Of a DNA stretch of 64,000 nucleotides, positions 17,117-25,680 are shown piece after piece. The translations under genes were made by a program, and so were the position numbers. A model generated the notes under the pieces. That model had not been told where the DNA came from. It did no database searches and saw only the letters and a list, made by a program, of their open reading frames with translations. The DNA is from Aphodovivens avicola (GTDB lineage Bacteria; Actinomycetota; Coriobacteriia; Coriobacteriales; Eggerthellaceae). The stretch covers positions 1 through 64,000 of the forward strand of contig DVGW01000044.1 in NCBI GenBank assembly GCA_018712515.1, written 5' to 3'. Each line of letters opens with the position of its first letter. Position 1 is the stretch's first letter.

Positions 17117-17887
17117 CTAATGCAGATCCACCTGCGAGCCGGTGTCGCGGCCCATCTCCTGCCAGTGCTCCATGCGCCGCGCGAGCTCGGCTTTGCTCTC
17201 CGGATCGTCGCGGAACGCGATGAGCGTCCAATCCATCTGCTCGAGCGACAGGAACAGCTCGTCGATCTTGGGATACGGCACCGCGATCATGCGCAGCCCC
17301 GCCGGATAGGCGCCGCGGCGCTTGAGGCCGTGGTAGAAGCCGGTGGTGATGTGGTTGACCTTGCCGGAGATGATGGGATAGGCGTACATCCACGCGCAGC
17401 TGATCACCGGCGAGGACTTCGACTCCCACAGATCGCCCGAGATGTAGCTGGTGGCGCGCATGATGATGTCGGCCTGCGGCAGGTCGGCGACGAACATCAG
17501 CAGATCGGGATCGAACTCGGCGTCGACCGCCGGGCAGAACTCGACGTAGCGCACCGTCCCGCGGATGATGCGCGGCAGCTTCTGGTAGAGCTGCTGGTTG
17601 GCGATGGGCGCCTTGTACACGCCGAAGTCGTAGCCCGCCTGGCCGGAGCCCGTCACCGGCGGGATGTCGATCATGCCCATGGCGAGCTTGCCGTAGCAGT
17701 CGTCGTCCTCCGCGGTGATGTGGAAATGGGCGCCGGTCGCCTGCGCCTCGCGCACGTACTGGCAAAACGCCAGCTTCTTCCCCTCGTAACGCGGACACGC
17801 CGGCTTCTCCAAGTGCAGCTTGATGGCGATGCACGGGTATTCCAGATCGAGCTTGCGCAGAAGCTCCTTCGCCTTGTCGGACAGCAT
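17117..17887 (-). CDS. DUF169 domain protein
   Basis: 256 residues matching the DUF169 pattern: IAIKLHLEKP near the start, then FCQYVREAQ, CYGKLAMGM, and QADIIMRATSYISGD in the middle. Several Cys residues (CPRYEG, AFCQYV, DDDCYG) are spaced as in a possible metal site. The family is common in anaerobes and methanogens but has no settled role. RBS GAGGGGATGTCAGC precedes the ATG. Downstream is the NOSP terminator; upstream is palindrome A1. No operon partner is evident. Confidence 0.7.
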   Translation of the reverse strand: MLSDKAKELLRKLDLEYPCIAIKLHLEKPACPRYEGKKLAFCQYVREAQATGAHFHITAEDDDCYGKLAMGMIDIPPVTGSGQAGYDFGVYKAPIANQQLYQKLPRIIRGTVRYVEFCPAVDAEFDPDLLMFVADLPQADIIMRATSYISGDLWESKSSPVISCAWMYAYPIISGKVNHITTGFYHGLKRRGAYPAGLRMIAVPYPKIDELFLSLEQMDWTLIAFRDDPESKAELARRMEHWQEMGRDTGSQVDLH

Positions 17888-18012
17888 GCTGACATCCCCT
17901 CCCCTTCGTTTGCCGACGGATTCCGTCGGCGTTTCCCGGTGGGATCACGGTGCGCCTTGGCGGCGCCCCTGTCAATGGGCGTTTCGCATAAGAGGACTGC
18001 CGCGCGATAGGA

Positions 18013-18043
18013 ATGAGAAAAAGGGACAGTCACTTTTTCTCAT
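18013..18043. repeat. A-type palindrome, copy 1
   Basis: ATGAGAAAAAG and CTTTTTCTCAT arms (11 bp) around a 9-base loop GGACAGTCA. This copy is inverted relative to those at 20482 and 38480. It sits within a wider imperfect inverted repeat (GCGCGATAGGAAT near 18002 and its partner near 18073) between DUF169 and hisI. Confidence 0.9.
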
Positions 18044-18084
18044 TTGCGCGATGCGAAAAGGAGACCGCCCCTATTCCCGTCGCG

Positions 18085-18405
18085 CTACTCGCCCAGCGTC
18101 CGATAGAAGCAGCTCGTCTCGCCGGTATGGCAGGCGGGGCCGGCGGGATGGACGAGCGCGAGCAGCGTGTCGGCGTCGCAGTCGTAGCGGATCTCCACCA
18201 CCTTCTGGGTGTTTCCGCTGGTGGCGCCTTTATGCCAGAGCTCCTGGCGGCTGCGGCTCCAAAACACCGTCTCGCCGCGCTCGAGCGTGAGCGCGAGCGA
18301 CTCGGCGTTCATCCACGCCATCATCAGCACCTCGCGCGTGTCCGCGTCCTGCACGATGCACGGGATGAGCCCCGCGTCGTTGTAAGCCAGCTCGGGCATT
18401 CCCAT
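18085..18405 (-). CDS. hisI: Phosphoribosyl-AMP cyclohydrolase
   Basis: 106 residues, single-domain HisI without a fused HisE part. EVLMMAWMN, ETVFWSRSRQELWHKGATSGN, the Asp-rich metal site RYDCDADTLL and zinc cysteines in PACHTGETSCFY are all present. It catalyses step 3 of histidine synthesis (opening of the adenine ring of PR-AMP). It is separated from the main his operon by 3 kb and lies 77 bp behind dapL on the same strand. ATG 18405 has GGAGG 7 bases upstream. Confidence 0.95.
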   Translation of the reverse strand: MGMPELAYNDAGLIPCIVQDADTREVLMMAWMNAESLALTLERGETVFWSRSRQELWHKGATSGNTQKVVEIRYDCDADTLLALVHPAGPACHTGETSCFYRTLGE

Positions 18406-18482
18406 GAAGTCCTCCCTCTCATCGTCCGCCGTCGCGCGCCCGGCGCTTCGCGAGCGCAAGCGATCCTCGCATCGTCGCGCGC

Positions 18483-19703
18483 CTACGCCATGAGGCGCTT
18501 GATGCGCTCCATCGCCTCGACGGTCGCATCAGCGTCGCCGAACGCGGTCAGGCGCACGTACCCCTCGCCGGAGGGGCCGAACCCCGCGCCCGGCGTGGTG
18601 ATGATGTTAGCACGCTCGAGCAGCTGGTCGAAAAACTCCCACGAGCCCACGCCGTCGGGGGTCTTGCACCAGATGTAGGGGCTGTTCACCGCGCCGTACA
18701 CCGTGAAGCCCGCCGCCTCGAGGCCCTCTTTGATCACGTGCGCGTTGCGGCGGTAGTACGCGATCGTCTCCTCGATCTGACGCGCGCCCTCCTCAGTGTA
18801 GACGGCCGCGGCGCCGCGCTGGATCACGTACGACGCGCCGTTGAACTTGGTCGTCTGGCGGCGGTTCCACAGCGCGTTGAGGCTTGCGCCCTCGCGCACG
18901 AGCGCCTTGGGCACCACGGTGTAGCCGCAGCGCGCGCCGGTGAACCCGGCGGTCTTCGAGAACGAGCGGAACTCGATCGCGCAGGTCTTGGCGCCCTCGA
19001 TCTCGAAGATGGAATGCGGCACGCCGTCCTCGACGATGAAGCGCTCGTAGGCGGCGTCGAACATGATGATCGCGTCGTTGGCGTTGGCGTAGTCGACCCA
19101 TGCTTTGAGCTGGTCGCGGTTGAGCACCGTGCCGGTGGGGTTGTTGGGGCTGCACAGGTAGACGACATCGACGCGACGGTCGGGGATGGCCGGGCAGAAG
19201 CCGTTCTCGGCGGTGGTGGGCATGTAGTGGATCTTCGTCCAGCCCTGCGCCTGCTCGTCGTAGTCGCCCGCGCGGCCGGCCATGGCGTTGGTGTCGACGT
19301 AGACGGGATAGACCGGATCGCACACGGCGACCACGTTGTCGACGTCGAGGATGTCGCCGATGTTGCCGCAGTCGGACTTGGCGCCGTCGGACACGAAGAT
19401 CTCGTCGATGTCGATATCGACGCCGCGCGCGACGAAATCATGCTCGCGGATCGCCTCGCGCAGGAAGTCGTAGCCCTGCTCGGGGCCGTAGCCGTGGAAC
19501 GTCTCGGCATGAGCAAGATCGTCGACGGCGGCGTGCATCGCCGCGACGACCGCCGGTGCGAGCGGGCGGGTCACGTCCCCGATGCCCATCTTGATGAGCT
19601 TCGCCTCGGGATGCGCGGCGGCGTAGGCCGCCGTGCGGTGGGCGATCTCGGAGAACAGGTAGCTTCCGGGGAGTTTCTCGTAGTTCTTGTTGACCTTGGC
19701 CAT
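18483..19703 (-). CDS. dapL: LL-diaminopimelate aminotransferase
   Basis: 406 residues, class I/II PLP aminotransferase. DapL-type features: KMGIGDVTRPL, GYGPEQGYDFLREAI, FVSDGAKSDCGNIGDIL, CSPNNPTGTVL, and the PLP lysine in SFSKTAGFTGARCGY. It converts tetrahydrodipicolinate directly to LL-DAP, bypassing the acylated intermediates of the standard lysine/peptidoglycan route. RBS AAAGGAG lies 8 bases before ATG. It probably forms a small amino-acid operon with hisI. The 380 bp upstream hold only the 32-bp tandem repeat. Confidence 0.95.
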   Translation of the reverse strand: MAKVNKNYEKLPGSYLFSEIAHRTAAYAAAHPEAKLIKMGIGDVTRPLAPAVVAAMHAAVDDLAHAETFHGYGPEQGYDFLREAIREHDFVARGVDIDIDEIFVSDGAKSDCGNIGDILDVDNVVAVCDPVYPVYVDTNAMAGRAGDYDEQAQGWTKIHYMPTTAENGFCPAIPDRRVDVVYLCSPNNPTGTVLNRDQLKAWVDYANANDAIIMFDAAYERFIVEDGVPHSIFEIEGAKTCAIEFRSFSKTAGFTGARCGYTVVPKALVREGASLNALWNRRQTTKFNGASYVIQRGAAAVYTEEGARQIEETIAYYRRNAHVIKEGLEAAGFTVYGAVNSPYIWCKTPDGVGSWEFFDQLLERANIITTPGAGFGPSGEGYVRLTAFGDADATVEAMERIKRLMA

Positions 19704-19922
19704 GACGCGACTCCTTTGCGATGCGCGGCTTGGCGGACGCGCGGGCGCCCGGCCACGCCGCAGCATGCCGGCCGCACGCGGCTCCGCATGCGTTTCCGCA
19801 TCCCATCATAGAGTCGCCGCGGCGTGCCGGCTCGCTCGATCCCCGGTTTTAACGCGGTTGAAAAACGCAGCCCGATCGACCGACACGGGCGGACCGGCGC
19901 AGCTTGCGAGGGTGATCCGGCC

Positions 19923-20018
19923 CCTCAGGCTGGCAGCGCGTCGGCGATCCGGTCCTTCAGGCTGACGGCGCGCCGGCGAGGCAGCCCCTCAGGCTGACGG
20001 CGCGCCGGCGATCCGATC
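19923..20018. repeat. Three tandem copies of a 32-bp repeat
   Basis: Units start at 19923, 19955 and 19987, each containing CTCAGGCTGACGGCGCGC or a close variant followed by CGGCGA. The gap 19704-20084 between dapL and the SMR gene contains no recognisable gene; this array is its only clear structure. Confidence 0.8.
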
Positions 20019-20084
20019 CCTCCGTCCGCCGCGCAGCGCCCCGCATCCGGGCACGCGCCCCGGAAAGCGGGGCATCCGCGCGCC

Positions 20085-20417
20085 CTACGCCGCGTGCTCG
20101 CCGTCGGAGACGAGCTTGAGGCCGACCACGCAGCCGATCAAAATCGCGATCAGCGCGATCTTGGCGATCGAGGCGGACTCCGCTCCCGTCGCCATCGCGT
20201 AGACGACGGTGCAGGCGGCGCCGATGCCCACCCACACCGCGTACGCGGTGCCGATCGGCAGCGTCTTGGTGGCGTACGCCAAGCCCGCCATGCTGGCGAT
20301 CATCGCCAGAAGGAACACGATCGTGGGGACGGGGTGCGTGAAGCCGTCGGATTTGCTGAGCGCGGTGGCCCAGACGGCTTCCATCGTGCCGGACAGAACG
20401 AGAATGATCCATGCCAT
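20085..20417 (-). CDS. SMR-family small multidrug/guanidinium exporter (SugE/Gdx-like)
   Basis: 110 residues, four hydrophobic segments, with the essential glutamate in GTMEAVWATALS (E13) and GTAYAVWVGIGA in helix 3. The E-A-V-W and DGFT features lean towards the SugE/Gdx subgroup, which exports guanidinium, but EmrE-type drug export cannot be excluded. Only one SMR gene is present, so it would act as a homodimer with dual topology. No guanidine riboswitch was recognised in the 60 bp between the start and palindrome A2. Confidence 0.85.
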   Translation of the reverse strand: MAWIILVLSGTMEAVWATALSKSDGFTHPVPTIVFLLAMIASMAGLAYATKTLPIGTAYAVWVGIGAACTVVYAMATGAESASIAKIALIAILIGCVVGLKLVSDGEHAA

Positions 20418-20481
20418 GGAATGCTCCCTTCGATCGACACGGCCGCGCCGGGCAAAGGGCGGCGGCGCATTTCGGGTCCGA

Positions 20482-20512
20482 ATGAGAAAAAGTGACTGTC
20501 CCTTTTTCTCAT
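20482..20512. repeat. A-type palindrome, copy 2
   Basis: Same 31-bp element as at 18013 and 38480 (arms ATGAGAAAAAG/CTTTTTCTCAT, loop TGACTGTCC), here upstream of the SMR gene and downstream of the RelE-type toxin region. Confidence 0.9.
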
Positions 20513-20612
20513 GCGCGCCGTCTTTGCAAACCTGGTACGGCAGCCCTCGTCAGGGAGCCTCGCCGGCACGACCGCCGGCGGAAGCACGGGGATAGCTTAG
20601 CACATGCGGCGA

Positions 20613-20993
20613 TCAATCGGAGAGGCCGACGAGCGCGTAATCGTCGATGTCGCGGCGCGTATGGACGAAGCGCCAGATGGTGAGCGTCCCCTCGTCATGG
20701 GTGTAGAACAGGCGGTACTGGTCGACTAGAAACGTCCGGTACCCGCGTCCTTCCAACAGCGCGTCGGCGAAGGGTTTGCCCATGTCCGGAAACCGGCACA
20801 GCAGATCGACCTGATCCCGCACCCGCTCGTAGAGCGCCTTGGCGGCGAGGGGGTTCTCGAGGACCTGGCCAAGATAGGCCACCGCGGATTCGATATCGTA
20901 AAGCGCGCGCGGGCGCCACTGGGGTTGAAGGGGCGCCCGCTCCTCCGCTCCCTCGTCTGCGGCGTCGGACGCGCGATCGGAGTGCGTCGCCAT
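20613..20993 (-). CDS. RelE/ParE-family toxin
   Basis: 126 residues. Residues ~20-30 are an acidic leader; the toxin fold then follows: a helical hairpin (YDIESAVAYLGQVLENPLAAKALYERV), the CRFPDMGKPF loop and C-terminal strands GYRTFLVDQYRLFYTHDEGTLTIWRFVHTRRD with the typical Y-R-x-F-Y and R-F-V-H-T-R-R-D endings. RelE members cut mRNA on the ribosome and ParE members poison gyrase; this one cannot be assigned. Its ATG shares one base with the antitoxin stop (TGATG), so the pair is translationally coupled. Confidence 0.85.
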   Translation of the reverse strand: MATHSDRASDAADEGAEERAPLQPQWRPRALYDIESAVAYLGQVLENPLAAKALYERVRDQVDLLCRFPDMGKPFADALLEGRGYRTFLVDQYRLFYTHDEGTLTIWRFVHTRRDIDDYALVGLSD

Positions 20994-21292
20994 CACACGC
21001 CCCACTGGTCGAACATGCGCTGCATCGCCGCGTCGACGCGATCCTGAGAGACGACGTCGGGACGATAACGCGCCTCGATCTCTGCTTCGCGCAACTTCAT
21101 GACGTAGCGGTCGTGCTGACGTTGCTCCTCGTACGCCTCGCAATCGATGACGACGAGCGCGGCTTTGCCGTTCTTCGTCATGAAGATCGGCTCGCGCGAC
21201 TCATGGGCGAGCTCGCACACGCCGTTGAGATCGGTGCGCAAGTCGCTGATGGGACGGATTTTCGGCACGGGGACGGCGCTGGGCAAAGGCAT
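20993..21292 (-). CDS. Phd/YefM-family antitoxin
   Basis: 99 residues. The N-terminal DNA-binding part reads IRPISDLRTDLNGVCELAHE, then EPIFMTKNGKAALVVIDCEAYE, the standard Phd/YefM pattern; the C-terminal tail after ~60 is charged and would wrap the toxin. RBS AAAGGAG lies upstream. The antitoxin precedes the toxin, the usual order, allowing excess antitoxin and autoregulation through the operator at 21317-21353. Confidence 0.88.
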   Translation of the reverse strand: MPLPSAVPVPKIRPISDLRTDLNGVCELAHESREPIFMTKNGKAALVVIDCEAYEEQRQHDRYVMKLREAEIEARYRPDVVSQDRVDAAMQRMFDQWGV

Positions 21293-21316
21293 GGGGCGCT
21301 CCTTTCAGCGATAAGG

Positions 21317-21353
21317 TGACTTATTTCTAACATATTTGTCACAAATAAGTCAA
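21317..21353 (-). promoter_or_regulatory. Promoter/operator of the Phd-RelE pair
   Basis: -35 TTGACT (21348-21353), 17 bp, -10 TTAGAA (21325-21330). A 10-bp inverted repeat TGACTTATTT/AAATAAGTCA (21317-21326, 21343-21352) spans the promoter, with an inner ATTTGT-G-ACAAAT palindrome. This is an AT-rich island in GC-rich DNA, typical of an autoregulated toxin-antitoxin operator. Confidence 0.7.
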
Positions 21354-21416
21354 TTGATAAAGCAGAAGAAGATCCCTTTGCGGAAAGCGCATCGCCCCGC
21401 CCGCGATCGCGCGACC

Positions 21417-22181
21417 CTACAATCTAACCGGGATACCGCAGCTTGCCATATGCTCTTTGACCTGGCGGATCGTGAACTCGCCGAAGTGGAACACGCTCGC
21501 GGCGAGCACGGCGTCGGCCTCGCCCTCGAGGATGCCCTCGGCGAAATGCTCGAGCTTGCCCACGCCGCCTGAGGCGATGACGGGGATGTCGACCGCGCGC
21601 GCGACGGCGCGGGTGAGCGCGCAGTCGAAGCCCTCGCGGCTGCCGTCGCGATCCATGCTGGTGAGCAGGATCTCGCCCGCGCCGCGCCGCGCCGCCTCCT
21701 GCGCCCACGCGACGGCGTCGATGCCCGTGGCCTTGCGGCCGCCGTGCACGTAGACCTCCCACTTGTCGCCGGCGCCCGCCACATGCTTCGCGTCGATGGC
21801 GCAGAGTATCGCCTGGGTGCCGAACGCGTACGCCGCGTCGGATATGAGCTGGGGGTTCGCCACGGCAGCCGAGTTGACCGACACCTTGTCGGCGCCGGCG
21901 GCGATCATGCGGCGGATGTCGGCGACGCTGCGGAAGCCGCCGCCCACGCAGTACGGCAGATGCAACTGCTCGCTCGCATGGCTGGCCAGCTCCACCGTCG
22001 TGGCGCGGTCGTCGCTCGTGGCCGTGATGTCGAGGAAGATCACCTCGTCGGCGCGCTCCTCGTCGTAGCGCTGCGCGAGCTTGATGGGGTCGCCCGCATC
22101 GCGCAGGTTGACGAAGTTGACGCCCTTGACGACGCGCCCGCCCTTGACGTCCATGCAGGGGATCACGCGTTTAGCTAGCAT
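21417..22181 (-). CDS. hisF: Imidazole glycerol phosphate synthase cyclase subunit
   Basis: 254 residues, (beta-alpha)8 barrel. Catalytic Asp in IPCMDVKGGRVVKG (D11) and in LCAIDAKH (~130), phosphate sites VGGGFRS, DKVSVNSAAV and SGGVGKLEHF. It joins with HisH to make imidazole glycerol phosphate and AICAR. It is the last gene of the his operon and is separated from hisA by the compound hairpin element, an unusual gap for a pair that acts consecutively. Confidence 0.97.
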   Translation of the reverse strand: MLAKRVIPCMDVKGGRVVKGVNFVNLRDAGDPIKLAQRYDEERADEVIFLDITATSDDRATTVELASHASEQLHLPYCVGGGFRSVADIRRMIAAGADKVSVNSAAVANPQLISDAAYAFGTQAILCAIDAKHVAGAGDKWEVYVHGGRKATGIDAVAWAQEAARRGAGEILLTSMDRDGSREGFDCALTRAVARAVDIPVIASGGVGKLEHFAEGILEGEADAVLAASVFHFGEFTIRQVKEHMASCGIPVRL

Positions 22182-22222
22182 GTTATTCCTCTCAGCGAAA
22201 AGCGATCCGCATTTGAATCAAA

Positions 22223-22375
22223 CGTCAGCGAGGGCGTCTGAGGCACCCCGAATCGTGGGGATCGCGGGGGCGTAGCGTACTTCGGTACGCGAGCCCCCGG
22301 GATCGCCGCGAGGCGGGGTGCCTCAGACGGCCGCAGCGTCGGCTCGTTCCGCCGGCCGGCAGGCCGGCGGAACCT
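22223..22375 (-). repeat. Stop-codon-proximal compound hairpin element, copy 2 (after hisA)
   Basis: Immediately follows the hisA stop. Order on the minus strand: hairpin GTTCCGCCGGCC/GGCCGGCGGAAC, spacer GAGCCGACGCTGCG, then a ~90-bp stem-loop with outer arms GTCTGAGGCACCCCG and complement and apex GCGTACCGAAGTACGC, and end CTCGCTGACG. It lies inside the his operon, between hisA and hisF. Confidence 0.85.
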
Positions 22376-23104
22376 TCAGACCTCCCTGCAGGCCGCCACG
22401 CCGTCCTCCACGGTGAGCGTGCCCTCGTAGATGGCGCGGCCGGCGATGACGCCCTCGATGCTGGCGGCGACGGGCGCGAGCGCCCGGATGTCGGCGACGC
22501 TCGCCACGCCGCCGCTCGCGATGACGGGATGGCCAAACGCCTCGGCCATGCGCGCGTAGGCAGCCGGATCGAGCCCGGTCTGCATGCCGTCGCGCGCGAT
22601 GTCGGTGTAGACGAGGTGCACGAACCCCGCCTGGGCCATCGCGCGGGCGAGCTCGGCAGCATCGACGCCGGATCCCTCGATCCAGCCCGACACCGCCACC
22701 TCGCCGTTCTTCGCGTCGATGCCGGCGGTCAGGCGATCCCCGCCCACCAGCTCGACGGCCGCGCGCGCCAGAGCGGGATCGTTCACGAGCGCGGTGCCCA
22801 GCACCATGCGCGCCGCGCCGATGTCCGCCAAGCGCTCGAGCGTCTCGAGCGTCCGGATGCCGCCGCCGACCTCCACCTTGAGGGGCGTCTCGCGCACGAT
22901 GCGCTCGACGATAGCGGCATTTTCGGGCATGCCCGAGCGCGCGCCGTCGAGGTCGACGACGTGCACCCATTCGGCGCCCGCGTCGACGAATGCGCGCGCC
23001 TGGGCGACGGGATCGTCGTTGTAGACGGTCACCTTGGCGTAATCGCCCTTTTGCAGTCGGACGGCCTTGCCGCCCAGGATGTCGATCGCCGGAAGCAGAT
23101 ACAT
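22376..23104 (-). CDS. hisA: Phosphoribosylformimino-AICAR-P isomerase
   Basis: 242 residues. MYLLPAIDILGGKAVRL contains the first catalytic Asp (D8); the second lies in YTDIARDG. Phosphate-binding VGGGIRT and SGGVASVADI are present. ATG 23104 is preferred: GGAAGGGG is 10 bases upstream, whereas the in-frame GTG at 23113, which overlaps the hisH stop, sits only 1-2 bases from it. Whether the enzyme also acts as PriA (tryptophan isomerase) as in many actinobacteria cannot be told here. Confidence 0.95.
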   Translation of the reverse strand: MYLLPAIDILGGKAVRLQKGDYAKVTVYNDDPVAQARAFVDAGAEWVHVVDLDGARSGMPENAAIVERIVRETPLKVEVGGGIRTLETLERLADIGAARMVLGTALVNDPALARAAVELVGGDRLTAGIDAKNGEVAVSGWIEGSGVDAAELARAMAQAGFVHLVYTDIARDGMQTGLDPAAYARMAEAFGHPVIASGGVASVADIRALAPVAASIEGVIAGRAIYEGTLTVEDGVAACREV

Positions 23105-23109
23105 CTCGC

Positions 23110-23766
23110 TCACGCCCCTTCCACGATGCGCACGAAATTGCGCAGCACCGCCGCGCCCGCATCGGAGCTCTTCTCGGGATGGAATTGCACGCCGAAGCAC
23201 CGCTCGCCGTATTGGACCGCGCTGGGAAACGCCACGCTGTGCGCCGTCTCCCCCACGACGAACGGCCCCGTCGGCGCGATGTAGCTGTGCGTGAAGTAGA
23301 AGTACTCACCCGAGGGAATCCCGTCGAACAGCGGGCAATCCTCGACAAACGCGACGGTGTTCCACCCGACATGGGGGATCTTGTACGCGTTGCCCTCCGC
23401 GTCGACGCGCGGCATCCGGCACACGACGCCCGGCAGCACCGCGAGGCCGCGGGCGTTGTGCGAGGATTCCTCGTCGTCCTCCTCCGGCGCGCCTTCCGTG
23501 CCCTCCTCGAACAGCAGATGCATCCCCAGGCAGATGCCGAGGAACGGAGCACCCTCCGCGATGCGCGCGCGGATGGCGTCGAGCTGCCCGAGCTCGATCA
23601 TCGTGGCGGACGCGTCGGCGAACGCGCCCACGCCCGGCAGCACGATGCCGTCCGCGCGCGCGATGACGTCCGCATCGTCGGTGATGAGCGCCTCGCCGCC
23701 GGCGGCCTCGATGCCGCGCTCGACACTCATCAGGTTTCCCTTGTGGTAATCGACTACCGCAATCAC
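23110..23766 (-). CDS. hisH: Imidazole glycerol phosphate synthase glutaminase subunit
   Basis: 218 residues. Class I amidotransferase: nucleophile Cys in FLGICLGMHLLF, His and Glu in FGVQFHPEKSS, oxyanion region LPGVGAF. It hydrolyses glutamine and feeds ammonia to HisF. GTG 23766 starts the conserved VIAVVDYHKGN strand; GTG 23787 is a possible longer start with no ribosome binding site. An acidic insert (EEGTEGAPEEDDEESS) after the Cys loop is longer than usual. Confidence 0.94.
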   Translation of the reverse strand: MIAVVDYHKGNLMSVERGIEAAGGEALITDDADVIARADGIVLPGVGAFADASATMIELGQLDAIRARIAEGAPFLGICLGMHLLFEEGTEGAPEEDDEESSHNARGLAVLPGVVCRMPRVDAEGNAYKIPHVGWNTVAFVEDCPLFDGIPSGEYFYFTHSYIAPTGPFVVGETAHSVAFPSAVQYGERCFGVQFHPEKSSDAGAAVLRNFVRIVEGA

Positions 23767-23804
23767 GTCTGTTCCAATCAGTTCCACGTTACGTATAGAG
23801 CTTA

Positions 23805-23863
23805 CGTCAGCGAGAAGCGCCCCGGCGGATTCCGCCGATCGGCCGATCGGCAGATCGGCGGAA
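23805..23863 (-). repeat. Stop-codon-proximal element, minimal copy 3 (after hisB)
   Basis: Directly follows the hisB stop: a hairpin of repeated GATCGGC units beginning GTTCCGCCGATC, then GGCGCTTCTCGCTGACGT. It keeps the two ends of the family but lacks the long central stem-loop, which suggests that the central module is optional. Confidence 0.6.
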
Positions 23864-24454
23864 CTACAAAGCGCCCTTGGTGGAGGGGAGCTCGTCTCCC
23901 AGGCGCAGGTCGGGCTCGACGGCTTCGCGCAGGGCGCGGGCGGCGGCCTTGAAGCACGCCTCGACGATGTGATGGACGTTCTCTCCGGCAAGCAGGCGCA
24001 CATGAAGCGTCACGCCGGCGTTGGCGGCGAACGCGATGAAGAACTCCTTGGCGAGCGACGCGTCGAACGCTCCCAGCATCACCGGCGGCACCGGCACGTC
24101 CCAATGCAGCTGGCCGCGCCCCGACAGATCGCACGCCGCGAGCACGAGCGTCTCATCCATGGGAAGCGCGATGGATCCGAACCGGCGGATGCCGCGCTTG
24201 TCGCCGAGCGCCTGGGCGAACACGCGCCCCAGCACGATGCCGGCGTCCTCGACGCTGTGATGGCCGTCCACCTCCAGATCGCCCTTCACCTCGACGCTCA
24301 GATCGAACAGCCCATGGCGTCCGAACGCCGTCAGCATGTGGTCGAAGAACCCGATGCCCGTGTCGACATCCGTGCTGCCCGTGCCGTCGAGATCGATCGC
24401 GATGGCGATGTCGGTCTCCTTCGTCGTGCGCTCCACACGCCCGATCCTGCCCAT
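23864..24454 (-). CDS. hisB: Imidazoleglycerol-phosphate dehydratase
   Basis: 196 residues, monofunctional dehydratase without the N-terminal phosphatase of the enterobacterial enzyme. Metal-binding landmarks GIGFFDHMLTAFGRH, DGHHSVEDAGIVLG, and the second-half repeats of the same signature in AGENVHHIVEACFKA. It carries out the sixth step of the pathway. RBS AAAGGGGAG lies 6 bases before ATG. Confidence 0.97.
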   Translation of the reverse strand: MGRIGRVERTTKETDIAIAIDLDGTGSTDVDTGIGFFDHMLTAFGRHGLFDLSVEVKGDLEVDGHHSVEDAGIVLGRVFAQALGDKRGIRRFGSIALPMDETLVLAACDLSGRGQLHWDVPVPPVMLGAFDASLAKEFFIAFAANAGVTLHVRLLAGENVHHIVEACFKAAARALREAVEPDLRLGDELPSTKGAL

Positions 24455-24518
24455 GGTCTCCCCTTTCTCGCTCGAAGCGCGTGACAGGCCGGTGATCCTC
24501 CCATCACGTTATCCAAAG

Positions 24519-24570
24519 GTGACAGGGGACGGCCCCCTGTCACGGTGACAAGGGGACGTCCCCCTGTCAC
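24519..24570. repeat. B-type palindromes, tandem pair
   Basis: Two adjacent palindromes, 24519-24543 and 24545-24570, each opening GTGACAGGGGAC or GTGACAAGGGGAC and closing with CCCCTGTCAC. They lie between hisB and hisC inside the operon. A much longer relative is at 63672-63742. Confidence 0.85.
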
Positions 24571-24603
24571 GCCCTGCCGCGCCTTGCCGCGCTGACGCGC
24601 ACG

Positions 24604-25680
24604 CTACATGCGCGCGATGGCGACCTCCTTGAGCGCCGCCAGGAACGCGTCGTTCTCCTCGCGCGTCCCGATGGTGACGCGCAGGCAGTCCTCCAGGTGC
24701 GCCGTGCGCGAGAAATCGCGCACCAGCACGCCGCGCTCGTACAGATTCTCCCACACCTCGCCCGCATCCTTGATGCGGAACATGAGGTAGTTCGCGTCCG
24801 ACGGATGCGCCGTCACGCCGGGGATGCGCGAGAGCCCGTCGAGCACGCGCGCCCGCTCGTCGATGATCGCCTGGATGCCCGGCTCGAACTTCGCGCGGTT
24901 GGCGTACACCACGCGCGCGATCGCCTGCGACACCGCATCCACCGAATAGGGCTGGCGGACCTTGATGAACTCCCTGATCACGTCCGCATCTCCGAGCAGA
25001 TACCCCAAGCGCGCGCCCGCCAGCGAGAACGCCTTGGAGAACGTGCGCAGGATGACGAGGTTCTTGTGCTTGTCGAGCAGCGGGCGAACGGTGCGGCGCG
25101 AGAACTCGAAATATGCCTCGTCGACCATCACCAGCGCGTCGGTCGCCTCGAGCAGGCGCGCAACGAATTCCGACGACGCCAGATCGCCGGTGGGGTTGTT
25201 GGGGCTGGTGACGATCAGATAGTCGATGTCGCCTTCCGCCACGCGCGCGAGCACGGCCTCCTCGTCGATGGAGAAGTCGGCGCGCCGCGGCACGTCGACC
25301 GTCTCCGTGCCTGTCAGCCGGGCGTTGGCGGCATACACCGAGAACGTCGGCGGCAGGTTGAGGAACTTGCGTCCCGGCCCGCCCCAGGCGAGCGCGATGT
25401 TGAACAGCAGCTCGTCGCCGCCGTTGCCGACGAGCACCTGGTTGCGGTCGAGCCCGTTGGCCTCGGCGATCATGTCGCGCAGGTCGTTTGCCAAAGGATC
25501 GGGGTAGCGGTTGAGCGGCACGCGGCGCACTTCGCGCATGATCTCGCGGCGCAGCTCCTCCTCCACATCCGAGGGGTTCTCGTTGGCTGACAGCAGCGTG
25601 TCGGCGGGAAGGTACTTGGGATCGTAGGGCGTAAGGCCCGCGAGCTGGGGTGCCGAGGCGCGCACGCTATTCATCCGCAT
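24604..25680 (-). CDS. hisC: Histidinol-phosphate aminotransferase
   Basis: 358 residues, PLP class I/II fold. SANENPSD, NGGDELLFNIA, TSPNNPTGDL, MVDEAYFEFS and the PLP lysine in RTFSKAFSLAGARLGYLL. It transaminates imidazole acetol phosphate. ATG 25680 follows GGAGGGGG by 3 bases and overlaps the hisD end by 14 bp; ATG 25674 is the next choice. Confidence 0.95.
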   Translation of the reverse strand: MRMNSVRASAPQLAGLTPYDPKYLPADTLLSANENPSDVEEELRREIMREVRRVPLNRYPDPLANDLRDMIAEANGLDRNQVLVGNGGDELLFNIALAWGGPGRKFLNLPPTFSVYAANARLTGTETVDVPRRADFSIDEEAVLARVAEGDIDYLIVTSPNNPTGDLASSEFVARLLEATDALVMVDEAYFEFSRRTVRPLLDKHKNLVILRTFSKAFSLAGARLGYLLGDADVIREFIKVRQPYSVDAVSQAIARVVYANRAKFEPGIQAIIDERARVLDGLSRIPGVTAHPSDANYLMFRIKDAGEVWENLYERGVLVRDFSRTAHLEDCLRVTIGTREENDAFLAALKEVAIARM

